Part shown: positions 43,449 through 53,924 of the stretch, in pieces
How the letters are laid out: the number at the start of each line of letters is the position of its first letter
Numbering within the stretch: position 1 is the first letter of the stretch
NCBI GenBank assembly: GCA_958510825.1
Contig: OY294048.1
Coordinates: 19,175,589-19,239,588 of the forward strand
Origin: Brachypterus glaber
Lineage: Eukaryota > Arthropoda > Insecta > Coleoptera > Kateretidae
Length of the DNA: 64,000 nt
Direction: 5' to 3'
The notes under the pieces: generated by a model
Database searches by the model: none
What the model was told of the DNA's origin: nothing
What the model saw: only the letters and a program-made list of their open reading frames with translations
Translations under genes and position numbers: made by a program

Positions 43449-44028
43449 TATAGTCCGTCCAATTATGCAAGATAGTAGTTTAAAATTCCCGCGACTTTTA
43501 AGCTAAATCATTGGTTTGGACTTTTAAACATATAAAATATTGTGACATTTTTTGTCTATGACAATGATTGACGGTCGTTAAAGCTAATAAAAGAAGAGAA
43601 AGTTACATAAAAAAAAGGTTATACTTAAAGTTATTTTTTATGGTACTGAAAAAGGTACTTTTTTGGTTTATTCTTCATACACTCACACTAAATTAGCATA
43701 TTCTACATATTGTACAAACGTAAATTATATTGAACACAAGGAAAACGTCAAATTTTTAGGTTACAATTACAACTTACGGTCTATCCAGAGGCTCACATAA
43801 CAACCATTACAAGATACATGACGACAAATCAAGCCAATCCTGGCATCGCATTCTTATGTACTATGCTTGTTATGCGAGTCTTTGGATAGGCCCTTTCCAG
43901 GAAAACAGTACCGACATCTGTTAAATTTTTGATACACTACGATTTATGCATAATTATGCTATTCGTGCGCTATGTGGTGTAAAACGGGCCGGTGGCCTTA
44001 CTATCTTGCATAACTGGACTGAGTATAG
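43449..44028. mobile_element. Element with roughly 27-bp inverted termini and a nested MITE
   Basis: AGTCCGTCCAATTATGCAAG with ATAGTAG after it is mirrored at the right by CTATCTTGCATAACTGGACT. The interior holds a PIF/Harbinger-like MITE (43781-43893) and no frame. Similar words (AAGCAAGATAGTAAATT) end the element at 61137-61346. Confidence 0.55.
43781..43893. mobile_element. PIF/Harbinger-like palindromic MITE, copy 2
   Basis: GGTCTATCCAGAGGCTC at the left and GAGTCTTTGGATAGGCC at the right, with ACAAGATACATG and CAAGCCAATC inside, match the MITE at 18400-18544. It is more diverged and shorter, and no TTA duplication is evident. Confidence 0.65.
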
Positions 44029-44949
44029 GTGGATTTTTAAATTTTTAGGGTAATTTAAAAAAATACGAAAAATTCAAAAATCAATATGCAATGGCAAAGT
44101 AAGCAAAAAAGAATAAAAAGCGTAAAATTAAAGTCCAAAGTTTACTTAATTGCTCATTTGTGCCAAAACAATTACCACGTTTAGGTACATATAGCGCTAA
44201 AACAACTTGATAGAAAAAGACAGACTGCTCTCTGGATTTATAAATCACGGGAGTTTGGATTATGTGTAAACGTGGTATATCAAACTTTATAAAATGTTTT
44301 TAGGACATAATTTGTAGATTATAAAATTGTCTACAAAAATATATGCATAAATATTATTTTATTTTAGTTAGTTTGTTCGTAAAAGGTAAATAAATTTAAA
44401 AAAATAAATATAAAGCACACGGTGCAAAATTTTTTCCCGAAAGCAAAAAATATTTTTTTCTTGTCAATTTAAGGCGCAGAACTCGAATTTGACAATAACA
44501 AATTCAGCACGTTTTTTTTTGAAACTTAGTGCAGACAATTATGACCATTTAAAACTTATTTATAAATAAAAGTAAAAAAATTTTGCTTATCGTCGGCTAA
44601 GAGGTAAATTTACCTATCTCGATATTTAAAAAATTTTCAGGAAACGTACAAAATCGATTTTAAAATTTATGTTGGTGATTTATACTTTATAAATATTTCT
44701 TTGGTACCCTAAAGAGCACTTAATTCGTTAATGTATTTAAATCATTTAATTCTTAACTATTTTATTTTAAATTAAGCAAAAATCGGTATAGGTACTTGAC
44801 ATTCTAAAAATGACAACCATTTTAGAGGTAAATTTACCTAAACCTATGGCCATACATAAGGAGATATGGAATATAGTTTAAAATTATGATATTTTTAAAG
44901 ATTTTTGTATATCTTATTTTATTGTGTACTTATTTTTTTTATATTTCCA
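44029..44949. other. No gene seen
   Basis: AT-rich DNA. A word AGGTAAATTTACCT occurs near 44600 and 44827. No credible frame or clear repeat limit was found. Confidence 0.45.
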
Positions 44950-45182
44950 CACTGATAAAAAGGATTTATTTTGATATGGCCAATTAAATTATTTGGTTGT
45001 AACAAAATTTATATGAGTCAAATAAATATTTAGTTCACGTAAACAAATATTTTAATTTCATAATGATTTATTAATAGGAACAAAATTTGACGAAAATAAA
45101 ATTTATTTGTCACAACCAAATAATTTAATTGGCCATATCTAACCAAATATTTAGTTGACAAAAATAAACTGTTTTATCAGTG
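44950..45182. mobile_element. 233-bp MITE with CACTGATAAAA termini
   Basis: It begins CACTGATAAAAAGG and ends CTGTTTTATCAGTG. Arms include TGGCCAATTAAATTATTTGG and its inverse. Flanking dinucleotides are CA on both sides, not the TA of the larger relative at 883-2791. No coding. Confidence 0.65.
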
Positions 45183-46177
45183 CAGGCGCTTTTGTATTAT
45201 ATCTATTATATTTATTAGATCAATTTCTGTACGGAACTATCATGTTTTAATTAAAAAGAATATTACTGCCTGATGTCAGTGATGAGAAATGTCATCTTAA
45301 TATCTAGCTAAAACACTTGAGTGCTTTACTTACAATTTTATGATCTTTAGGTAATTTTACCTCTAAAATGTTTAGTTTTTATTCTTTTTATCGGTAGGTA
45401 TTGATTAAATACAGGTTAGTTTTAAACGGATGCATAGAGTAAGACATTTTGTATCCGATTCTGTAAAAATACAGATTTTGAAAAAAAATAGGTGTAGGTT
45501 TTTTTTTCGTTGTAAGTAACAAAAGGACATCTTAAATAACTCGATCGTGATTTATAAATAAACTGACACTTTAAGTCAAATTTCTCGTGAATGGTTAAAT
45601 GGTGCCTGGTTCCTTTTCCAGTAACGCCCTCCAAACTATTGTAGAATTTTTGGAATAATGATTATTACTACTGTACCTAATAATTTATATTACAGCGAAA
45701 TTACTAACCATAAGTAATTAATTCCTGATTAGTAATAGTTACTACCTGACACAAATCCCACGGGTTTAGGCGGTCAATGTGTTTATTACTTTATTACAAA
45801 ATAAATTAAAATTAAATTGAAAAAAAAATACCTGACCAATAATAAGACAAGAAGTTTATCCCTCGGCTTTCGTAAAACCCTAATGTAGTCGGGGTTTTCC
45901 TTTTTTTAATACATTTTAATTGCTGGTTAGTAACATTAAATAGAACTAGTAAAATATATTTATGACATTGTAATGTGAACTCCATTAACTATTTATAGAT
46001 AATATTTTTTAAGAGAATCCTTATAAATCCTATTTTTAAACGAAAAATATTATTTTACACGTAATGGGCTTATCCAAAGTCAAAAATGGTTATATTCATT
46101 GTAATTGGAGACTTACTCGAATTAGGAGTCAAGGTTGGAAAAGAAATTTACTTCAAAAAAAATTGCCACCTACTAAG
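45183..46177. other. No gene seen
   Basis: AT-rich intergenic DNA. The 70-codon minus frame at 45422 has no motif. No palindrome or tandem array of note. Confidence 0.45.
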
Positions 46178-46300
46178 GGAACGTTCAAGTATTGCGTAAC
46201 GCTACTAGGGGGGGGGGGCTGGGGGTCATTTTGGAGTGTTACGCCCATGTTAATGGTATATGAAAATAGCGTTACAGGGGGCGAGGGTGGGGGTCCAAAC
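46178..46300. mobile_element. Partial GGGAACGTTCAAGTATT-type MITE
   Basis: GGGAACGTTCAAGTATTGCG next to TAA resembles the terminus of the MITE at 52905-53123. The following TAATGGTATATGAAAATAG and GCGTTACAGGGGG resemble the inverse of the interior at 54137-54306. The other end is lost in G-rich DNA. Confidence 0.5.
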
Positions 46301-46473
46301 GAAAACTACCCCCGCCCCTTTGGGGGTGGTTAGATTTTTTTTATAATCAGATTCACTTTTAGCAACCTCAAAACCCCCAATATACCATTTTTTTAGATTT
46401 TAAGCTTTCACGGCCATTAAGATATAAAGAACTTTCACTTTCGGGTTTAGACCGTGTTAATGGATTTTCACTT

Positions 46474-46514
46474 TCCGACGTTTCGTCTCTTACTACTAGA
46501 GACATCTTCAGGGA
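46474..46514 (-). ncRNA. Minimal hammerhead-ribozyme-like motif, PLE 2 left arm
   Basis: Minus-strand copy of the same core as in PLE 1. The five-pair stem II (GTCTC and GAGAC), CTGAAGA, GAAA and GTC cleavage triplet are all conserved. Confidence 0.5.
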
Positions 46515-46554
46515 TTAATCTGAAACTAAGTTTCGAATCAACTTGTGTCACTAT

Positions 46555-48132
46555 TTATGACGAGTTGTGGTTATTCACCCGTGACGAGGTTTTTCCTATC
46601 AAAGACTTCCATATTGCAGGTAAGTGGTAACCAGTGTCCCGATTGATATTGTTAGGATGCTTGATGATTTCTATCGATTCCCGTATCTTCCTTGGCATTT
46701 TTCTGTTTTCTGTTAATATTTGTTTTGTTTCAGACAAATTGATTTTATGACCTGTTTCATGTACATGTTCGGCTACTGCCGATAAGGAAATTTGTTTCTT
46801 TCTTATATTGCGCTCATGCTCTTGAAGTCTTGTAGAAATTTTTCTCTTAGTTTCACCTATGTAAACCGTACCACAGGAGCAGGGTATTTTATATACGCCT
46901 TCTGAACTCAGGGGTATTTTGTCTTTTGTTGAAGTCAAACATTGACCTAATTTTTGGTTGGACCGAAATATAGGCTTAATATTTGACTTTTTCAAAAGTT
47001 TACCTATTTTATCCGTGATACCGCTTACATAGGGAAGTATAACTTGTGTCTGTCTGTCATTGTCACTATTGTCCTGTTGTTTGGGTCTGGGATTTCTGTA
47101 TTTGTATATGGTCTTATTAATGTCTTTTTTGGTATAACCGTTCATGGTCAAGGCTTTGGTTAGTTTAAGGAGTTCTGTGTCTAGGAAATTCTTGTCTGAA
47201 ATCATGAAAGCCCTATGAACAAGTGAATTAACTACCGAGCGTTTTTGAGAGGGATGGTGATGTGAAAATGCGTTTAGGTATCTGTCAGTGTGGGTTTTTT
47301 TCCTGTATACCGAGTGTCCTATTGAGCCATTTTCCGTTTTGTAAACCAAAACGTCCAAAAAGGGAAGTGATCCGTTGTTCTCAATTTCCATCGTAAACCG
47401 TATAGATTTATGTTGGGAATTGAGGTGATTTAGAAAACCTTGAAGGCTTTCCATGCCATGGGGCCAAATAGCATAGACATCGTCTACGTATCTGCGCCAA
47501 ATTTTAGGTTTTAATGGAAATGACTCAATAGCTTTTTTCTCGAAGTATTCCATGAAAGCATTGGCCGCAGGGGGTGATAATGGGGATCCCATTGCGGCGC
47601 CTGACACTTGTTCATAGAACTCTCCCTGTATCAGAAAATATGTAGATGTCAGACAAGCTTCAAATAATTTAGATAACTTAGGGTCAAGATTTCCAGTTGT
47701 AAGTAGGTCTCGTATAATATTTATTGTATCGGGAACGGGAACGTTAGTAAATAGAGATTCTACGTCGAAACTAACCATTATGTCCGAGGGGTCCAGGGTC
47801 ACTGTCGATAAGGTTTGTACAAAGTGTGTGGAATTTTTTACATAAGACCTCGTTTTTCCAACTAACTGATTTAAGATTTGGGCAAGGTGTTTGGCAAGTT
47901 TATACGTAGGGGAACCTATTGTGCTGACAATTGGTCTAAGAGGGGCACCGTCCTTGTGAATTTTAGGTAAACCATATAATTTTGGTACGCGGGAGTCTCG
48001 GGGGGTTAGATTATAAATTTCAAGAGGTGTAAGGGAGGATTGTTTAAGTAATTGTGTGATTTTTCGTTCAAATTTTCCAGTAGGATCGGTCTCGAGTTTT
48101 TCGTATGTGTCATTGTCTATGAGTTCCGTTAA
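46555..48132 (-). CDS. Penelope-like reverse transcriptase with GIY-YIG endonuclease, 5'-truncated
   Basis: The open frame of 525 codons runs unbroken from the inverted junction to a stop at 46555. The first part has VPKLYGLPKIHKD and LRPIVSTIGSPTYKLAKHLA, then SFDVESLFTNVP and AAMGSPLSP. The RT active site YVDDVYAIWP is near residues 215-222, and LPFLDVLVYK follows. The C-terminus holds the GIY-YIG domain with CGTVYIGETKRKI at about 410 and LQEHERNIR, ending GYHLPAIWKSL. PLE proteins prime reverse transcription at nicked DNA. The natural N-terminus is cut off at the junction with the inverted copy. An ATG-based start is not evident, so this is coding-capable sequence but not a complete gene. 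Confidence 0.9.
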   Translation of the reverse strand, partial: LTELIDNDTYEKLETDPTGKFERKITQLLKQSSLTPLEIYNLTPRDSRVPKLYGLPKIHKDGAPLRPIVSTIGSPTYKLAKHLAQILNQLVGKTRSYVKNSTHFVQTLSTVTLDPSDIMVSFDVESLFTNVPVPDTINIIRDLLTTGNLDPKLSKLFEACLTSTYFLIQGEFYEQVSGAAMGSPLSPPAANAFMEYFEKKAIESFPLKPKIWRRYVDDVYAIWPHGMESLQGFLNHLNSQHKSIRFTMEIENNGSLPFLDVLVYKTENGSIGHSVYRKKTHTDRYLNAFSHHHPSQKRSVVNSLVHRAFMISDKNFLDTELLKLTKALTMNGYTKKDINKTIYKYRNPRPKQQDNSDNDRQTQVILPYVSGITDKIGKLLKKSNIKPIFRSNQKLGQCLTSTKDKIPLSSEGVYKIPCSCGTVYIGETKRKISTRLQEHERNIRKKQISLSAVAEHVHETGHKINLSETKQILTENRKMPRKIRESIEIIKHPNNINRDTGYHLPAIWKSLIGKTSSRVNNHNSS

Positions 48133-48144
48133 ATAGGTAAACTT

Positions 48145-48585
48145 TTGAAAAAGTCAAATATTAAGCCTATATTTCGGTCCAACCAAAAATTAGGTCAATG
48201 TTTGACTTCAACAAAAGACAAAATACCCCTGAGTTCAGAAGGCGTATATAAATTACCCTGCTCCTGTGGTACGGTTTACATAGGTGAAACTAAGAGAAAA
48301 ATTTCTACAAGACTTCAAGAGCATGAGCGCAATATAAGAAAGAAACAAATTTCCTTATCGGCAGTAGCCGAACATGTACATGAAACAGGTCATAAAATCA
48401 ATTTGTCTGAAACAAAACAAATATTAACAGAAAACAGAAAAATGCCAAGGAAGATACGGGAATCGATAGAAATCATCAAGCATCCTAACAATATCAATCG
48501 GGACACTGGTTACCACTTACCTGCAATATGGAAGTCTTTGATAGGAAAAACCTCGTCACGGGTGAATAACCACAACTCGTCATAA
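48145..48585 (+). pseudogene. PLE GIY-YIG endonuclease fragment, inverted copy (PLE 2)
   Basis: The 146-residue frame is almost identical to the C-terminus of the opposite-strand protein, with LGQCLTSTKDK, CGTVYIGETKRKI, LQEHERNIR and HETGHKINL. It has no RT domain. One visible change is KLPCSCG for KIPCSCG. Near-identity of the two arms implies they arose in the same insertion. Confidence 0.85.
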
Positions 48586-48625
48586 ATAGTGACACAAGTT
48601 GATTCGAAACTTAGTTTCAGATTAA

Positions 48626-48666
48626 TCCCTGAAGATGTCTCTAGTAGTAAGAGACGAAACGTCGGA
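48626..48666 (+). ncRNA. Minimal hammerhead-ribozyme-like motif, PLE 2 right arm
   Basis: Plus-strand core identical to the other three. It lies 40 bp downstream of the GIY-YIG stop, and the frame at 48635-49210 that crosses it is not a gene. Confidence 0.5.
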
Positions 48667-50560
48667 AAGTGAAAATCCATTAACACGGTCTAAACCCGAA
48701 AGTGAAAGTTCTTTATACCCCAATATACCAATTATCACGAAAACTACTCCTCACCCCTCAGGGGGTGGCTTTGGAATTTTTTTATTCAGATTCACTTTTA
48801 GCAACCTCAAAAAGTCCAGTATACCAGTTTTTACGAAAACTACCCCCTACCCCTCAAGGGGTGAAATTAGAAAAACAAATATTATCAGATTCATATTCGT
48901 CGACCCCAAAAACCCCTATGTATCAATTTTGACGAAAATGTTGAAAATATTTTCACCCTCACCCCTGCGGGGGTGGAGTCAGAAAAATTTTATTATCATA
49001 TTCAATTTCAGCAACCTTAAAAACAAAAAGCAATTTTCAAATTTTTGTAAAAAAAATGTATTTTTCCTCATTTGCCCCCCTTGCCGCACACCTGTATGCC
49101 AAATTTTAAGTCTCTGGCTTAAAGCGTTCTTAAGTTATCGTGCTCACAAGATTTCCTGGACAGACCGATCGACCGAAAAAATTTTTTTTTGCTTGAAATC
49201 GATTTCTTAGACATAAAACGTCATAAAACGCAAAAATACACAAAAAAAAATCGAACATTTTTGCACGAATACAAGGCTTTCCGAAATTTTCAAAAATTTT
49301 AAAATGGAAAAGCAATTATTATCAGATTCATATTCCCCCTGCGGGGGTGGCTTTAGAAATTTTTTATTATCAGATTTAATTTCAGCAACCTTGAAAACCC
49401 CTATATAGCAATTATCAAATTTTTGAAAAACAAATGTATTTTCCCCCCTTGCCTCACCCCAATATTCACCAAAACCAATCCCGAGCGAGAACTTTTGGTA
49501 ATATACCTGTATTTTCAAGTCTCTAGCTTAAAGCGTTCTTAAGTTTTCGTACCCACAAGATTTCCCGGACAGCCCGTTCGACCGACCGATCGACCAACTG
49601 ATCGACCGACCGATAATTTTTTTTTGATCCGCACCTGAAATGGATTTTTTATTATCAGGTTCACATTTACCAAACTTAAAAATATACCACCGCCCCTTAG
49701 GTGGTGGAGTTAGAATTTTTTTATTATCAAATTCTCTTTCAGCAACCTTAAAAACCCCAATATAACAATTTTCTAAAAAACTACCCCTCACCCCTCAGGG
49801 GGTAAAATTAGAAAAAAAAAATAATAAGATTCAGTCTTAGCGACCTCAAAAATCCCAATATATAAATTTTCAAGAAAACTACCCCCCGCCCCTTTGGGAA
49901 TTGAGTGGAGATTTTTTTTATAATTAGATCGGTCGGTCAATCGGTCTGTCCGGGAAATCTTGTGGGCACGATAACAACGCTTTAAGCTATAGACTTTAAA
50001 TTTGGCATGCAGGTATTTTACCAAAAGTTCTCGCTCGTGATTGTTTTTGGTGAACATTGGGGTGCGGCAAGGGGAGCAAATGGGGAAAAATACACTTTTC
50101 TTACTAAAATTTGAAAATTGCTATATAGGGAAATTGAATCTGATAATAAAATTTTTCTAACTCCACCCTCTCAAGGGTGAGGGTGTAAAATTTTTAAATA
50201 TTTTCGTCAAAATTGGTATATACCGGTATAGGGGTTTTTTGGGTCGACGAATATGAATCTGATAATATTTTTTTCTAATTTCACCCCTTGAGGGGTGGGG
50301 GCTAGTTTTCGTGAAAATTGGTATATTGGGGTTTTTGAGGTTACCGAAAGTGAATCTGATTATAAAAAAATTCTAACTCCACCCCCAAAGGGGTGGGGGG
50401 TAGTTTTCGTGAAAATTGGTATATTGGAGTTTTTCAGGTCGCTGAAAGTGAATCTGATAATAAAAAAAAATGCTACTCCACCCCCTGAGGGCGAGGGGTA
50501 TTTTTCGTGAAAATTGGTATCTGGAATATGATAATAAAAATTTTACGCGCGGAGGTGAAA

Positions 50561-51371
50561 AATAGGAAAGCACTTTTACTGGGCAGTGTAATTTTAATTT
50601 TAACGAATAGATCAGTTATTTGTTTAATTAGTTTAATCCATTTACCATAAATATGAAATTTATTGATGTTTAATTTAATTTATTTGCCGTAAGTAACTAT
50701 CTATCCCTACTAATGAAACTTTTTATATTTGTTGAAAACATTTAGGTGTATAGTAGTTATAAAAGTATAAATAAAAATTTAATCACAGGTAATAGATCAA
50801 TGTTAATACATATTATACTTTTTCGATTATTTTCGGTGTAAAGCACAGATGTTTCATTTTTACTTAATTTTTTTATAAGTTTAAATCAGAAAAGAGGTAC
50901 GAGGTATCATACCCATGATAGGTTTATAAGCAGGTAATTTGTATAGAATTGTATACAAACTAACCAGGTATTTATTGTGTGGACATTTTATTAAGGATGC
51001 CAAAAATGCTTTTTACATATTCTTTCAAGGAAACTTAAAGCTTCTTATAAGTTATAACCACTGCAGTGGTCGTTTCGAAGTATTCATTTACGGGGGCACG
51101 CAAAAATTTAAATGAAAAAAAAAACGAATTTTTAATGTAAATAAACATTTAAAACTATATTGACTATTGGGCCTGTCATATGATGATTTTGACGCTGCAG
51201 CTTTATTGCAAGCTGAAAAAAAAACAATAAGAGACTGATGAGTTTTGTGAAAAACAAAGAAAATCTGATTGAAACGAAATACTGGCGTTTTTACTTTCTT
51301 TACTAATTATTTACACAAGAAAAAGTTTAATTAAAATCAAATCAAAAACAATTACCAATAAATTACAACAG
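50561..51371. other. No gene seen
   Basis: AT-rich unique-looking DNA between the palindromic array and a possible exon. No frame, array or palindrome of note. Confidence 0.45.
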
Positions 51372-51600
51372 AATTACTCACCAAGGGACTAATATATTGG
51401 TCACCACCTCGTGTTCTCAACACAAGAACGTCTCTAGCACTAAATCCGAAATATCTGACTCGCAACAAATGGTGTTTACTGCTAACGTTAAGTCGTTCGT
51501 TTATAGAGAATGGACTATTAACTTTTGAGCACTGCACAACCCGCAAAATTTGAAATTTGTGTCAAGAGACGGACGCCCGATGTTGAGTACGCTACTTTAA
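51372..51600 (-). other. Candidate noncoding first exon, minus strand
   Basis: About 230 bp are clearly less AT-rich than the surroundings and end, on the minus strand, at a good splice donor CCCTTG|GTGAGTAATT. The stretch has no ATG on this strand. The frame spanning it would begin with TTG and follows a stop, so any exon would be 5' untranslated. No repeat partner was noticed in the window. No promoter element is certain. Confidence 0.3.
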
Positions 51601-51867
51601 TTTGAAAAAAAGTGATAAAAATTATTTTAGAATTTAAATTAATTTATTCTTAACACTTTAGAGAGCATCCTTAATAATAATTAAAAGTAGAACAACTGTA
51701 TAAACCTAATAATTTTAAAAATATAAGCATTTAATTATTATGACGATAAAGTACTTGTTGTATTTAGCTGTTAAATAATAGCCATATTTATTAAATACGT
51801 CTGATAGAATTCTAAATATATGTGCATAACATGAAGTTAACCGATTTTCATAGAAATACCTATATAC

Positions 51868-52557
51868 AGTGCGTGTCAAATGTCCGTCCCCCCTTTAACA
51901 TTTGAACGGCTTAAGATATCAATTTGAAATTTGGAACACGTCAATAACATTACCAAATAATTTTTTGGTATATATTTGGTATGCTTAGGGGCACAATGGA
52001 GACAGGAGACAAGGAGAAATATTTTTTAATAGAAAGGGGGGTCGTGTGATACATCATTTTAAAGCTCATAAAATTCGCTATACGACGATATATATTTTTA
52101 TTTTTTAAACATGTTTTTAAGGTTTTCACTTTTTTTATTTTTTTTTGCTAAAAAATGCTATTTTTTGAGGTTTTTTTTCTAAAATTTTATTTATATCATT
52201 CAAAACTAGTTTAAAAGTATAACTGACGCATTTGCATCATGAAATATACAATTTTTCAAAAGTTGTTATTTTTTAAAGAATTTTTGACGAAAATTCCCGT
52301 TTTTAAGCCTGTTTTAAACCCCAGAAAAAAAAAATTGGACAAATAGAGAATTTTATAAGCTTTAAAATGATGTATCACCAGACTCCCTTTCTATTTAAAA
52401 AATTGTTCCACCTTGCCTCCCTGCCACCATTTGCCTCCTAATTATATAAAATATATACCAAAAATATATGGGTTATGTTCCAAATTTCAAAAGGATATCT
52501 TAAGCCGTTCAAAAGTTAAAGGAGGGGCAGACTTTTGACACGTTCTGTATATAATTT
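51868..52557. mobile_element. Foldback element (GTGTCAAA-type ends)
   Basis: The left end CAGTGCGTGTCAAATGTCCG with GAACGGCTTAAGATATC is mirrored at the right by GATATCTTAAGCCGTTC and TTTTGACACGTTCTGTATA. The inner arms share AAAGGGGGGTCGTGTGATAC and its near-inverse. No frame. A close relative is at 58980-59575. Confidence 0.7.
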
Positions 52558-52667
52558 GATCCGTTTATTATATTTTTTGTTTTGGCTGCTAAAACCGAAA
52601 ACAAATGAAGTTTTTTAAAGAGGTGGAGACACTTTTCATTGTGACAGTTGCATGGGCTGACTACATA

Positions 52668-52812
52668 AATTGGGCCACGTTAAGCAGAAACCTACCAACC
52701 CATATTGTGAGATGACAGCAGGTTATAGAACATTTTACCCAATATATTTTACAGAAATTTAATTAAAGGTTACAATGTGGGTTGGTAGGTTTCTGCTTAA
52801 AGCGACCCAATT
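52668..52812. mobile_element. 145-bp MITE with TTAAGCAGAAACCTACCAAC arms
   Basis: The arms are about 45 bp: AATTGGGCCACGTTAAGCAG onward on the left and the inverse ending CTGCTTAAAGCGACCCAATT on the right. The loop is AT-rich. No clear target duplication. Confidence 0.65.
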
Positions 52813-52904
52813 ATAATAAATAGAAGGAAAAGACCGATAAACTTAGTCTTATGTTAATCTTCATACCAATTTGGTAAAAAATTTATTCAGTAACAACAAA
52901 GTTA

Positions 52905-53123
52905 GGGAACGTTCAAGTATTACGTAACGCAAATTGTACCAAAATTCATACACTTCATACCCCGGTTCTCGCGTTATTATAGATTATAGAGAATTCATAT
53001 TTTGGGTGTGTTAGGGGGGTAGACAAAATATGAAATCTCTACAGCGCTGAATAACGCGAGAACCGAGGTATGAAATTTATGAATTTTGGTACATTTTGCG
53101 TTACGTAATACTTTAACGTTCCC
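52905..53123. mobile_element. 219-bp PIF/Harbinger-like MITE with TTA duplication
   Basis: GGGAACGTTCAAGTATTACG at the left, its near-inverse CGTAATACTTTAACGTTCCC at the right, and TTA on both sides (52902-52904 and 53124-53126). The interior is a second palindrome with CCCCGGTTCTCGCG. Relatives lie at 46178-46300 and 54137-54306. Confidence 0.75.
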
Positions 53124-53752
53124 TTATAGAGGGCGCTACTTTTCAAAAAATAATGAAAATTATAAAGAAAGTTCCCAAAAAGTTATATTAAATATTAAAT
53201 TAATAAAAATATTTTTTGGTCTGGATTGTTTTTCAGTAATTATTTATATAATGAAATCTTGCCAAGAATTTCTTTTGATCGATATAAGTGCCTAATTAAA
53301 ATTAAACCATTAATTTAATTAATAAAACAAAAATAGCTGTGTAATGTAAAATATTTAAAATCAGAATGACCCAGATTATTAAAACCAATAACCTGGCAAA
53401 ATGCATTTATTTATACCAACATGTGTGCAACACAGATTTCATGTTTATATGTAATCTTTCACAATATTTATAAACAAACACTGACTGTCATCATAAGAGA
53501 AACGTGTTACATGTTTAAAATTAACTACACAGGTTCACAAAAATTAGTGTAATTACTATTAAAGAGACTATATTTTTCTTACGTATTTTTGGGCGCTAAG
53601 AGCAACAAGAAATAGCTCGCTGAACCCCCAAAAGACAACGCTGGCTTCTTCTGGAAAAGTGGTTTCGGCCCAACTTAGCTAAATTGGATATGTTATAGTT
53701 TTCGAGATTCTGTTCAAAAGTGTCAAAGGGCACAGCTCACAAATATCAATGA
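53124..53752. other. AT-rich DNA and a diverged dispersed repeat
   Basis: No gene. About 53630-53745 resembles 4080-4210 in the same orientation. Confidence 0.4.
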
Positions 53753-53760
53753 TTTAGGTG

Positions 53761-53924
53761 CAGAGGCGTAACCAGGTCCAAATTTTGGGTAGGGTGGGGG
53801 GCTTGAGCCCTGTGTATATGTATATGTAAAAAATATATGTGTAATTTTACTTATATAGATTGATTGGGGGGGTGACAATTTGGGGGGGCTTAGCCTCCCT
53901 AAGTCCCCCCTACTTACGCCTATA
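53761..53924. mobile_element. 164-bp hAT-like MITE with 8-bp target duplication
   Basis: The element starts CAGAGGCGTAACC and ends TACTTACGCCTATA. The 8-bp direct repeat TTTAGGTG lies at 53753-53760 and 53925-53932. The 8-bp duplication and CAG start fit hAT elements. The interior is G-rich on both arms (GGTGGGGGGCTT and inverse). Confidence 0.75.

Larger units (their letters stand above)
46388..48717. mobile_element. Penelope-like element 2: inverted dimer with 13-bp target duplication
   Basis: Flanked by CCCCAATATACCA at 46375-46387 and 48718-48730, which is sequence of the host repeat. The left part (46388 to about 48132) is a minus-strand PLE with RT and GIY-YIG, plus an extra tail of about 40 bp. 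It joins at about 48133 to a plus-strand copy of only the 3' third (48133-48717). The inverted arms of about 590 bp are separated by 1.1 kb of RT sequence. The 5' part of the RT frame is missing. The same design as PLE 1 suggests a common integration mechanism. Confidence 0.85.
46301..50560. repeat. Palindromic array of units of about 100 bp, split by PLE 2
   Basis: Units contain ATTATCAGATTCACTTT, AGCAACCTCAAAAACCCC, AATATACCAATTTTCACG and AAAACTACCCC, then a G/C-rich CCCTCAGGGGGTGG junction. They run forward at 46340-46387 and 48717-49890 and inverted at about 50100-50520. A second module with TTTCCCGGACAGCCCG and GACCGACCGATC tracts occurs near 49150, 49560 and, inverted, 49930. The whole is a foldback array that turns near 49780. 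Frames at 48635-50573 only read the units. Confidence 0.65.

Noticed and set aside
48635..49210. 191-codon plus-strand ORF
   Set aside because: It starts in the PLE hammerhead region and continues through repeat units, so it is a chimera of two elements without a domain.
51352..51546. Minus-strand 64-codon ORF
   Set aside because: It starts with TTG, is preceded by an in-frame stop and runs across a splice donor, so it is treated only as a possible untranslated exon.
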